DNA from: Kordia sp.
GTDB taxonomy: Bacteria > Bacteroidota > Bacteroidia > Flavobacteriales > Flavobacteriaceae
Length of the DNA stretch: 33,136 nucleotides
Assembly: GCF_022447245.1 (NCBI RefSeq)
Contig: NZ_JAKVBC010000046.1
Coordinates: 1 to 33,136, forward strand
Direction: 5' to 3'
Shown here: piece after piece, positions 25,848 through 32,623 of the stretch
Layout: each line of letters begins with the position of its first letter
Numbering within the stretch: the stretch's first letter is position 1
Translations under genes and position numbers: made by a program
Notes under the pieces: model-generated
Databases searched by the model: none
The model's input: the letters and a program-made list of their open reading frames with translations, nothing else
Told to the model about the DNA's origin: nothing

Positions 25848-26647
25848 TTAAAGAATTAACGTAACTATCTCCAGCGGAAGTCTTAATTATCGAAAACACT
25901 GCTGTTAAAATTGATGTGCTTGCAAGAGTAACCTTTTTTGATTTACTTTTAAAAGAAGTTTTTGAAATACTACCCAAACCTAAAGCTACGGAAGAGGAAA
26001 AGAAAAATCCGATTATACGTATTGGAAAAGCATATACAACGTACAAACCGTTAAAGCACGAATCTATATTTGTTGCAATTTTCTCAAAAGATGACACCCT
26101 ACAAATAAGTCTCTCCAATCTTTTAAAAACGGCCTTTGAAAAGGTTAAAAATAGTGAAGCATATAAATTAAAATATGTATATACAGATGAACGAATGAAG
26201 CCGTATTACAAATCAAACTTTTTTCAGATATTACTTGGGATTAGAGTTGTCACTGAAAAAGGAATTCATGCGCAAAATGAAATTAAAAGAGAACTAAGAC
26301 GTATCAAGATCAACGCAAGTAGAAAAACGAAAGGGGCTGTTGAATTATTATTAGCTATCAAAGGAAATATTATTCTAATTCCAAAAATTCCAACTGAAGT
26401 TTTTGAAAAATTAGCAAAAGAGAAGCAGAACTTAAAAAAGGAAAAATCAAATTTACTATTGGGAAACTTAAGTTATGTAAGCTTATATGAGCACAATACC
26501 ATAAAAAACCAATTTGATTTAATGGCAATTAATGATAGTGATTTCACGCCTATCATAGAATCTATTGATGGTTTTGATGATGGTTCTGGCGATAGCGGTT
26601 GTGGAGGTTGTGGGGGATGCGGCGGTTGCGGAGGCTGTGGTGGTTGA
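25844..26647 (+). pseudogene. protein with C-terminal (Cys-Gly-Gly)5 tail; reading frame has TAA at codon 7
   Basis: ATG at 25844 overlaps the previous stop and reads MIKELT, then TAA (25862-25864), then LSPAEVLIIENTAVKIDVLA in the same frame to the end at 26647. The continuation is plainly protein-like, so CAA (Gln) to TAA is the likely lesion. GTG at 25916 could restart and give 243 residues. Residues ~20-200 contain hydrophobic stretches (ILLGIRVVTEKG, GAVELLLAIKGNIILIP), and the end is DDGSGDSGCGG followed by CGG four more times. Gly/Cys-rich tails of this kind occur in TIGR04222-type proteins of unknown function; I cannot confirm membership. The tail could bind metal or be a modification site. 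Confidence 0.65.
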
Positions 26648-26678
26648 TAAAATTTAAATTACTGATAAAAGAAGTTCA

Positions 26679-27130
26679 ATGACAATATTAAATGTAAGTT
26701 TTGGTAGTTATGCATTCCTTCCTGAAGGATGGATTTTTATGATTGCAATTATCATAATTAAATGTTTGGCCTTTCCAAATTGCTTTCAAACACTTGGAAA
26801 AACGGAAAAGTTTACTCTACTGTAATTATTTCAAATCTAATAAGCGGTATCATAGGAATTGTTGGTTCAATGATTTTGAATGGAGGTTGGTGGCTAGTAG
26901 TATGGTTTCCTTGGGTAAGTAATCATGAAGTTAGAGGCGACAGAGCATTTCAACAATTGATCATTTTTTACCTGATAGCGTTTGTTTTGACAATTTTAAT
27001 TGAAGTCGCCATTAACATTTTTAGATTAAAATCTGAGTATTCTCAAAAAAGAATCATAACTAAAACACTAATTATAAATACAATAAGTTATTTAATTGGT
27101 AGTATTGCAATGTATTCTTTTACTTTTTAA
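26679..27130 (+). pseudogene. membrane protein gene with apparent one-base frameshift
   Basis: ATG 26679, after AGAAG, reads MTILNVSFGSYAFLPEGWIF then MIAIIIIKCLA, the start of a typical first membrane helix, but runs out of frame to TAA at 26823-26825. A second frame opening at 26762 continues sensibly as LSKLLSNTWKNGKVYSTVII and adds three more hydrophobic segments up to YLIGSIAMYSFTF at 27130. One base missing near 26768-26776 would join them into a ~150-residue four-helix protein. Alternatively the gene begins at ATG 26762 (122 residues) and the upstream frame is a coincidence, which its helix makes less likely. It lies 31 bp after the Cys-Gly-Gly gene. Family unknown. Confidence 0.55.
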
Positions 27131-27188
27131 AGATAAAAATCAGAAAATAGTTTAAAACAAATCATGTACTTTATTTACTATGCATGCA

Positions 27189-27217
27189 TTGCTTTTTGAA
27201 AAAAAATGCTAAATTTA
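27189..27217 (+). promoter_or_regulatory. candidate promoter of the sterol-desaturase-family gene
   Basis: TTG at 27189-27191 and TAAATTTA at 27210-27217 are 18 bp apart, one base off the TTG-N17-23-TAnnTTTG consensus; the ATG follows 18 bp after the -7 box. Confidence 0.5.
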
Positions 27218-27235
27218 TAGAAAATCGTTTGTTCT

Positions 27236-28519
27236 ATGGAAGCATATGCGAATGCCCTACTTTATGCCATTCCTTTTTTCTTTGTATTAGTAATCTTTGA
27301 AATTGCCTATGGTTACTTTATTAAAAACCAAACACATACTTTGAATGATACAATATCAAGTATCAGCTCAGGGTTAACAAGTATTATTAAAGATTCGTTG
27401 GGTTTAGCCGTTATTTTAATTTCTTATCCATTTTTATTAGAAAGTTTAGCAATCTTTTCTATTTCTGAAACTTGGTATGCCTATCTCCTAGCCTTTATTG
27501 CTATTGACTTTGCAAGTTATTGGAATCACCGATTGAGTCATAAGATAAATTTCTTTTGGAATCAGCATGTGATTCATCATAGTAGTGAAGAATTTAATTT
27601 AGCGTGTGCATTACGACAATCCATTTCAAATATTTTAGGATATTTTCCTTTATTGTTAATTCCTGCTGCATTGATAGGAATTCCATATAAAATCATTGCT
27701 ATTCTTACACCTATTCATCTATTTGCACAATTTTGGTATCATACCAAGCATATTGGAAAACTGGGTTTGTTAGAATACATTATTGTAACACCTTCACAAC
27801 ACAGAGTACATCATGCAATTAATCCTGAATATATTGATAAAAACTTAGCCGCTGTTTTTTGTATTTGGGATCGCATATTTGGAACATTCCAAGAGGAACT
27901 CGATGATGTACCACCAGTATTTGGAGTTTTAAAACCTGCGGCAACTTGGAATCCTATACTTATCAATTTTCAACATTTATGGCGATTAATTAAAGATGCT
28001 TGGCGCACTAATAGTTATTATGACAAACTTCGAATTTGGTTTATGCCAACAGGTTGGCGTCCAAAAGATGTAAAAGAAAAATATCCTGTAAAAATTATTG
28101 AAAATGTATATACTTTTGAAAAATACCATACTGCGTCTTCTATATCATTGCAAGTTTGGTCTGCATTTCAATTAGTCATGACCATATTGTTAATGTTATT
28201 CTTATTTTACAACTTTGGAAACATCTTAAAATCGAATGGTTATGGTATGCTAGTATTGTATGGAGGTATTGTTTTTGTTGGAATATACAGTTATACAAGC
28301 TTGCTAGATAAGTATAAATACACGATTATATTTGAAGCCATAAAAGTTGTTTTGGGACTTTTTGTAATTCTTACTTTTAAAGATTGGTATGGAATGAATT
28401 CTTATTTCCAATATGGAAGTCTCTTAATGGCAGCTTATTTTGTCATTAGCTTTTTAATGACAATTTACTTTTCATATATAGAAAAAATAAGGTTTTCCTC
28501 GAAATCAGTTACAGTCTAA
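27236..28519 (+). CDS. sterol desaturase/fatty acid hydroxylase family di-iron membrane protein (AGMO-like)
   Basis: 427 residues. Helices near 8-28, 60-75 and 80-95 lead into the di-iron histidine clusters: WNHRLSH (~101), QHVIHHSSEEFN (~114) and, after two further helices, HTKHIGK and SQHRVHHAINPEY (~193). The AAVFCIWDRIFGTFQEE segment is characteristic of the alkylglycerol monooxygenase/TMEM195-like subgroup. A C-terminal region with four more helices (~310-420) extends beyond the minimal ~250-residue enzyme. It is expected to hydroxylate a lipid chain or cleave an ether lipid in the membrane; the lipid is unknown. Its stop overlaps that of the convergent minus-strand gene (28516-28519). 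Confidence 0.9.
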   Translation: MEAYANALLYAIPFFFVLVIFEIAYGYFIKNQTHTLNDTISSISSGLTSIIKDSLGLAVILISYPFLLESLAIFSISETWYAYLLAFIAIDFASYWNHRLSHKINFFWNQHVIHHSSEEFNLACALRQSISNILGYFPLLLIPAALIGIPYKIIAILTPIHLFAQFWYHTKHIGKLGLLEYIIVTPSQHRVHHAINPEYIDKNLAAVFCIWDRIFGTFQEELDDVPPVFGVLKPAATWNPILINFQHLWRLIKDAWRTNSYYDKLRIWFMPTGWRPKDVKEKYPVKIIENVYTFEKYHTASSISLQVWSAFQLVMTILLMLFLFYNFGNILKSNGYGMLVLYGGIVFVGIYSYTSLLDKYKYTIIFEAIKVVLGLFVILTFKDWYGMNSYFQYGSLLMAAYFVISFLMTIYFSYIEKIRFSSKSVTV

Positions 28520-28914
28520 TTCAAATTCTTATCTAATTGTTTGGAAAAAATTTTTACTTGTATCACTACAAATACCAATAAAAAGAAGAAACAATACGCA
28601 TAAGTAGCTGGAATTTCAGGTATTTCAAACGTTGGCTCGTACTTTTCAATCACTAAGCTTGATAAGTTCCAATCGCCAAAAATGGAGAATCCTAAAGAGA
28701 AACGTGTCAATACAAACGCAAAAATCAAAAATAAAGCACCAATTATAAGCCAACCTACTTTACTAATTAAAGGTTTATACGCTTTTACAGGCACTTTTTC
28801 ATGGGTAACAGCTGCCATTACATTGGCTAAAAAATCTGTAGAAGGTGCTTGTAATCCAGCATCTTGCATCACTTCTTTTGTAAATTGATCTAACTTCTTA
28901 TTTTCTGCTTCCAT
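28516..28914 (-). CDS. putative anti-sigma factor (membrane protein coupled to ECF sigma)
   Basis: 132 residues starting MEAENKKLDQFTKEVMQDAG. The ~45-residue cytosolic N-terminus (LQAPSTDFLANVMAAVTHEK) is followed by two membrane helices, SKVGWLIIGALFLIFAFVL and YAYCFFFLLVFVVIQVKIF, with a short periplasmic loop. Its start overlaps the 3' end of the ECF sigma gene by 17 bp, the arrangement of sigma/anti-sigma pairs. It lacks the HxxxCxxC zinc motif, so if it is an anti-sigma it is of a non-ZAS kind. Function is inferred from context. The sequence P-S-x-x-F-(x)3-V-M near residue 25 resembles short anti-sigma-like proteins of flavobacteria. Confidence 0.65.
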   Translation of the reverse strand: MEAENKKLDQFTKEVMQDAGLQAPSTDFLANVMAAVTHEKVPVKAYKPLISKVGWLIIGALFLIFAFVLTRFSLGFSIFGDWNLSSLVIEKYEPTFEIPEIPATYAYCFFFLLVFVVIQVKIFSKQLDKNLN

Positions 28915-29482
28915 GATTCAAATATATAGGTTCTACAACATTTTTTAAAATATGAAATAGCTTTTTTCGACTGCGATGCAGTTTTATTTTCACATTATCA
29001 TACGATATTTTCACAATTTCTGAGATTTCTTTCAGTGGCAATTCTTCAAAATAAAACAAGGTCAGTAATATGCGTTCTTCTTCTGGTAATTTCAACAACG
29101 CCTTTTCAATTGTTTCCTTTCTTTCCTTGTCTTCAATATAAGTTAATGCATTTTGCATACTGCCAATATCCGATTCGTTAATCTCATCAATATGCTCTGA
29201 CAAAACGACTCTTTTGTTCTTTTTAACATAGTCCAAACTCGTATTATAAACAATTCTATACAACCATGTAGAAAATTTAGAAGTTCCTTTGAATGAGTCT
29301 AATTTCCTATACGCTTTTATAAAGGTGTCCTGCGAGACTTCTTCGGCATCTTCACGATTTTCTACAATACGCAATGCCAACGTGAATACCATATTCTTAT
29401 ACTTTGCTACAAGCATTGAATACGCATTTACGTTTCCAGAACGTATCTGATCTATATAATCTTGGTCAGTGTTTTGAGTCAT
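28898..29482 (-). CDS. ECF (sigma-70 family) RNA polymerase sigma factor
   Basis: 194 residues. Region 2 spans ~20-90 (NAYSMLVAKYKNMVFTLALR, NREDAEEVSQDTFIKAYRKL, KFSTWLYRIVYNTSLDYVKK), with the DAEEVSQDTFIKAY core that binds the -10 element. Region 4 spans ~130-185 (LPEEERILLTLFYFEELPLK, EISEIVKISYDNVKIKLHRS), the helix-turn-helix contacting the -35 element. There is no region 1.1 or 3. It precedes and overlaps the putative anti-sigma gene. A promoter-like TGTAACC-N16-CGTCTTAA lies immediately upstream and recurs before the divergent DUF6249 gene, suggesting autoregulation. Confidence 0.95.
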   Translation of the reverse strand: MTQNTDQDYIDQIRSGNVNAYSMLVAKYKNMVFTLALRIVENREDAEEVSQDTFIKAYRKLDSFKGTSKFSTWLYRIVYNTSLDYVKKNKRVVLSEHIDEINESDIGSMQNALTYIEDKERKETIEKALLKLPEEERILLTLFYFEELPLKEISEIVKISYDNVKIKLHRSRKKLFHILKNVVEPIYLNHGSRK

Positions 29483-29489
29483 TTCATAG

Positions 29490-29520
29490 TTAAGACGACA
29501 ACTTTTTAGAATTGGTTACA
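29490..29520 (-). promoter_or_regulatory. ECF-type promoter of the sigma factor gene
   Basis: On the minus strand: TGTAACC at 29520-29514, 16 bp, then CGTCTTAA at 29497-29490. The TGTAAC/CGTC pair is of the type used by ECF sigma factors. CGTCTTAA ends only 7 nt before the ATG, so the transcript would be leaderless or almost so. Confidence 0.72.
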
Positions 29521-29707
29521 GATTTTTTGTTTTTTTCTTGGGTTTTGTTTTTATGTATTAAGTTTTGGATTTTGGATCTTTCACTTCATTTTTAATAAAA
29601 ACTACTTTCTTTTACATTTAGAAGTACTTCAAACAATCACATCACTCTATTCTAAACTTCCTCATAACATACATTTTCATATTAAAAATAAAAAAAAATA
29701 AATTTTT

Positions 29708-29738
29708 TGTAACCGAAACAAAAAACCATTCGTCTTAA
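29708..29738 (+). promoter_or_regulatory. ECF-type promoter of the DUF6249 gene
   Basis: TGTAACC at 29708-29714, 16 bp, then CGTCTTAA at 29731-29738: the same two boxes at the same spacing as before the divergent sigma gene, with unrelated spacer sequence. The ATG at 29777 leaves a leader of roughly 30 nt. Confidence 0.75.
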
Positions 29739-29776
29739 TGGGCAAATACAAAAACTAAACTTAAAAAAACAGTAAT

Positions 29777-30181
29777 ATGCAACATGAGGTAATAACAACA
29801 GGACGCGAAGTAATAGCAACATCAGGAGGTATGGGATCAGAAGTAATTATAGTACCCGCAATTTTTGGGGTAATTTTTGGAATGTATTATTTATACATTT
29901 CATCAAGAAATAAAGAACGTTTGGCATTGATTGAAAAAGGTGCAGAAGCTAATATCTTTTTCAATACTAAAAAATCATTAACACCAACATGGAAAGTATT
30001 GGTCATCAATTTTGCCATTTTAATGATGGGTATTGGATTGGGTATTTTTATTGGTTACATGTTACATTCAGTGATGTCATTACCAGAAGAAATTGCGTAT
30101 CCAGGTACTATCTTCTTAGTAGGCGGAGCCGCTTTATTTACAGGTTTCTTTGTCACAAAAAAATTAGTTCATCAAAAATAA
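29777..30181 (+). CDS. DUF6249-type membrane protein, likely ECF sigma target
   Basis: 134 residues. Three hydrophobic segments: VIIVPAIFGVIFGMYYLYI (~24-42), WKVLVINFAILMMGIGLGIF (~71-92) and GTIFLVGGAALFTGFFVTK (~110-128). Between the first two lies a conserved-looking ERLALIEKGAEANIFF stretch, which I associate with DUF6249, a family of unknown function common near ECF sigma genes in Bacteroidota. It is transcribed divergently from the sigma gene, from a promoter matching the sigma gene's own. A terminator follows at 30226. Family call is from memory of the ExxxLIEKG motif. Confidence 0.75.
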   Translation: MQHEVITTGREVIATSGGMGSEVIIVPAIFGVIFGMYYLYISSRNKERLALIEKGAEANIFFNTKKSLTPTWKVLVINFAILMMGIGLGIFIGYMLHSVMSLPEEIAYPGTIFLVGGAALFTGFFVTKKLVHQK

Positions 30182-30225
30182 ACGACTGCATCAATCAAAA
30201 AACCAGTTAGTTAATTAAGAATGCT

Positions 30226-30262
30226 AAAACGATTGTTTTTCTCCGGAAAGGCAATCGTTTTT
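30226..30262 (+). terminator. intrinsic terminator after DUF6249 gene
   Basis: AAAACGATTG (30226-30235) pairs with CAATCGTTTT (30252-30261), followed by TGTTTT. The 16-nt loop holds a smaller inner pairing TTTC/GAAA around TCCG. Confidence 0.8.
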
Positions 30263-30309
30263 GTTTTATAATGCTTCATCATATATTAAAGTTCAAATAG
30301 CAAAGCGTG

Positions 30310-30357
30310 TCTAAATTAATCTAAACAAATCTAAAATAAATTCAATTCGTATCTTTA
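30310..30357 (+). promoter_or_regulatory. three TCTAAA boxes every 10 bp and TATCTTTA box before msrA
   Basis: TCTAAA starts at 30310, 30320 and 30330, exactly one helical turn apart. TATCTTTA at 30350-30357 is one base off the TAnnTTTG -7 box. The arrangement could be an operator beside the msrA promoter; no -33 TTG is visible, so this is tentative. Confidence 0.4.
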
Positions 30358-30448
30358 CAGGTAAGAAAAAGAAAAAATTCAGTCAATCTATTTTTAAGCG
30401 TAAGTTTTAAAATTGTGTACGACTGATAGAAAAACTAATTTAATTGTT

Positions 30449-31108
30449 ATGAAATCTATTTATTTGCCTTTGATCGCTATGGTATTTTTTACCTTAAGTT
30501 GTAACTCAAACACAAGTACAACTAATACAATGCAAAAGGAACAATTTACGCAAGAGCAACTTGAAAAGTACGAAACAGCCTATTTTGCAAGTGGTTGTTT
30601 TTGGTGTGTAGAAGCTATTTTTGAAAGTGTGAAAGGTGTGGAAGAAGTTGTTTCTGGATATGCTGGAGGAAAAGCGGAAACGGCAAACTACCAATTGGTA
30701 AGTGCAGGAAGAACAGATCATGCAGAAGCGGTAAAAGTATATTACGATCCTAAAGTCGTTACTTATGAAACTTTGGTAAAAGTATTTTTTGGTTCGCACG
30801 ATCCTACAACGTTGAACAGACAAGGTCCAGATGCTGGTAGACAATACCGTTCAGCTATTTTTTATAAAAATGATAGTGAGAAGAAAATTGTGGATATATA
30901 TATTGCAAAATTAAAAAAGGACAACGTTTTTAGAGGCGATATTACTACGGAAGTAACAAAGTATACTGCTTTTTATGATGCAGAAGGCTATCACCAAAAT
31001 TATGAAGCTAGAAACCCAAACAATCCATACATACGTGGAGTTTCTATTCCAAGATTAAAGCGTTTTCAAAAGAAATTTCCTGATTTATTGAAGAAAGGAA
31101 GTCATTAG
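30449..31108 (+). CDS. msrA: peptide-methionine (S)-S-oxide reductase, lipoprotein form
   Basis: 219 residues from the ATG at 30449, chosen because it begins a lipoprotein signal: MKSIYLPLIAMVFFTLSC, lipobox TLSC, then a Ser/Thr/Asn-rich linker. An upstream in-frame start at 30413 would bury this signal. The MsrA domain (~45-205) has the catalytic GCFWCVEAIFESVKGV (first Cys is the nucleophile), SGYAGGKAETANYQLVSAGR, GSHDPTTLNRQGPDAGRQYR and FYDAEGYHQNY. The enzyme reduces methionine-S-sulfoxide and, with this signal, would act as a membrane-tethered periplasmic repair enzyme. No MsrB domain is fused and no msrB is in view. Confidence 0.95.
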   Translation: MKSIYLPLIAMVFFTLSCNSNTSTTNTMQKEQFTQEQLEKYETAYFASGCFWCVEAIFESVKGVEEVVSGYAGGKAETANYQLVSAGRTDHAEAVKVYYDPKVVTYETLVKVFFGSHDPTTLNRQGPDAGRQYRSAIFYKNDSEKKIVDIYIAKLKKDNVFRGDITTEVTKYTAFYDAEGYHQNYEARNPNNPYIRGVSIPRLKRFQKKFPDLLKKGSH

Positions 31109-31125
31109 ACTAAATGAATGAGCAT

Positions 31126-31150
31126 GTCACATCGAGTACAGTCGAGATAT
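31126..31150. repeat. copy of flavobacterial GTCGAGA intergenic repeat
   Basis: GTCACATCGAGTACAGTCGA followed by GATAT. The CATCGAG...AGTCGAGA frame is the common flavobacterial intergenic repeat as I remember it. Related decayed copies lie at 1160-1225 and 24892-24950. Confidence 0.5.
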
Positions 31151-31200
31151 AAAATGCTGAAGTTTGAATGATTAGAAATTAAAAATTTATACATCAAATA

Positions 31201-31303
31201 CGTCATTACGAGCGATAGCGTGGTAATCTGTTCAAATCAAAGCACAATTAATATCTGAAAGAAATAAATTGCCACGAATTTCTTTAAAATTCTCGCAATG
31301 ATA
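31201..31303. repeat. inverted pair of TCATTRCGAG...CGTGGYAAT elements
   Basis: The left arm reads GTCATTACGAGCGATAGCGT then GGTAATCTG (31202-31230). The right arm (31267-31303), reversed, reads ATCATTGCGAG, then AATTTTAAAGAAATT, then CGTGGCAATT. Both arms share TCATTRCGAG at one end and CGTGGYAAT at the other, with different centres. Together they could fold into a long imperfect hairpin, like REP/MITE-type elements. Confidence 0.55.
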
Positions 31304-31318
31304 CTTCAAAAATACACA

Positions 31319-31348
31319 AACCGATAACTTTTTGTTAGCGGTTTTTTT
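31319..31348 (+). terminator. terminator-like hairpin downstream of msrA region
   Basis: AACCGATAAC (31319-31328) and GTTAGCGGTT (31334-31343) pair with one mismatch across a TTTTT loop, followed by five more T. It is nearly identical in sequence to the hairpin at 32650, so it was probably duplicated with the flanking lipoprotein unit. Confidence 0.65.
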
Positions 31349-31361
31349 AGTTTAAATATAT

Positions 31362-31454
31362 ATCAAGAAGTTTTCACAAAAAGATCAAGATAATTTTTAA
31401 AAACATCAAGACAAAAAAATATTTAATCAAGATAAAGTTGTTGAGATATCAAGA
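31362..31454 (+). repeat. five ATCAAGA direct repeats phased at 21-22 bp
   Basis: ATCAAGA starts at 31362, 31384, 31405, 31426 and 31448 (intervals 22, 21, 21, 22). The last two copies extend to ATCAAGATAAAGTTRTTG. Spacing of about two helical turns places every copy on the same DNA face, as expected for an array of protein-binding sites. No ORF crosses it. It lies ~200 bp upstream of the lipoprotein start. Confidence 0.7.
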
Positions 31455-31651
31455 TAAAGTTATTGTCCAACCTCTATAAAACAAAAATACTATTTATGTA
31501 AATCATTTCGTTAGAAAAATAACACTTACAAAATAAATTTGACGCTTATGAAATATTTTCCAGACTAAACAATATTATTCTTACATTTATAAAGTAATTA
31601 CATACAAAAAACGCGTTTTTTCTATTTAACGAATTAAACACTTTTAAACTC

Positions 31652-32623
31652 ATGAAGAAAAAAATGATCGCATTGGCTTCTTTGGGACTTGTATGTGCTA
31701 CATTTTTCCTTAGTTGTGAATCCAATAACCAAGCAGAAGAAGAACAATTATATATTGCTTTAGAAATACCTGCAAAAATTATTTCCAATGCACAAGCAGC
31801 AAGACTTTTCCGTAATGATCAACAAACACGTTTGGAACAAATTGGAAAAGCGAATACACGCTTTGAAGACAAAGCTATCCACTTTGATTTATCTACTTTA
31901 GAAAATTATATATATCGTTTGGAAACTTTAGCAACAGCAAATAATATTTCTGTAACTGGAGCCAGTTTTGTATTTGGAGTAGATACTGATGGGAAAAGAA
32001 CTGTTTTCTTAATGCCATCAACACATAATGAACATTTAGATTATCAAGAATCATTCACGATTGAAAATGAACAGTTTTTGACTTTTAAGCATGTTGACTC
32101 GTCATTAAAACTACAAGTTAACTCTCAAAATGATGAAAACTTAGTACTTTCACCAAATGGATATGTTTCGTTTAATGAAGCAGTTACTCAGTTTAACAAC
32201 TATCAAACTCAATATATTCAACCTTTTGCTAAGAAAGTTACAAAGGAGTATTACACAAAGGCGGTTTGGTATTCATTGAATGAATTTAAAGAGTATTTTC
32301 AATATCTAAAGAAAAAATCGACGCAGTATAATTTAGCTATTACTGGTGTTGATGTATTTTTTGGTGTGTACGATAATGACTCAAGTTTAGCATTAAAGTC
32401 AAATGCGCAAACGGTATTTTTAACTGCAAGTACACAAAAGCAATCTATTGTGAATAGTACAGGGAAGTCACTACAGAGCTTGTCTCAAGAAGAATTCATG
32501 GCAAAAGAAAGGACAGATGAAAGTAGTGAGAGTTTAACTTTCAATATTGGCCACCTTTCCCCTCCTCCATATACTAAAAAATGCTATGATGAACATGGAA
32601 ATAGGATTCCCTGTGAAGAATAA
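31652..32623 (+). CDS. lipoprotein with two internal repeat domains, function unknown
   Basis: 323 residues. The signal is MKKKMIALASLGLVCATFFL followed by SCES (lipobox FLSC, Cys22). The mature part holds two related units of ~100 residues. The first (~40-130) contains FDLSTLENYIYRLETLATAN, NISVTGASFVFGVDTDG and RTVFLMPSTH. The second (~170-270) contains VWYSLNEFKEYFQYLKKKST, LAITGVDVFFGVYDND and QTVFLTASTQ. The shared pattern is a helix, then (I/L)-x-(V/I)-TG-x-x-x-x-FGV, then TVFL-x-x-ST. The C-terminus is Pro/Cys-containing (PPPYTKKCYDEHGNRIPCEE) and could form one disulfide. Outer-membrane or periplasmic location is expected. A close paralogue starts at 33003. No family recognised. Confidence 0.85.
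   Translation: MKKKMIALASLGLVCATFFLSCESNNQAEEEQLYIALEIPAKIISNAQAARLFRNDQQTRLEQIGKANTRFEDKAIHFDLSTLENYIYRLETLATANNISVTGASFVFGVDTDGKRTVFLMPSTHNEHLDYQESFTIENEQFLTFKHVDSSLKLQVNSQNDENLVLSPNGYVSFNEAVTQFNNYQTQYIQPFAKKVTKEYYTKAVWYSLNEFKEYFQYLKKKSTQYNLAITGVDVFFGVYDNDSSLALKSNAQTVFLTASTQKQSIVNSTGKSLQSLSQEEFMAKERTDESSESLTFNIGHLSPPPYTKKCYDEHGNRIPCEE

Larger units (their letters stand above)
31109..31651. other. 543-bp non-coding, repeat-rich region between msrA and lipoprotein gene
   Basis: No credible ORF. It holds, in order, a GTCACATCGAG repeat, an inverted pair of TCATTRCGAG elements, a terminator, five phased ATCAAGA boxes, and an AT-rich stretch before the lipoprotein gene. These are listed separately. 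A good TAnnTTTG promoter for the lipoprotein gene is not evident; TACATTTA near 31581 is the closest. Confidence 0.6.

Noticed and set aside
26755-26780. Programmed -1 ribosomal frameshift site
   Set aside because: No in-phase slippery heptamer or clear downstream pseudoknot is visible, so a plain indel is the simpler reading.
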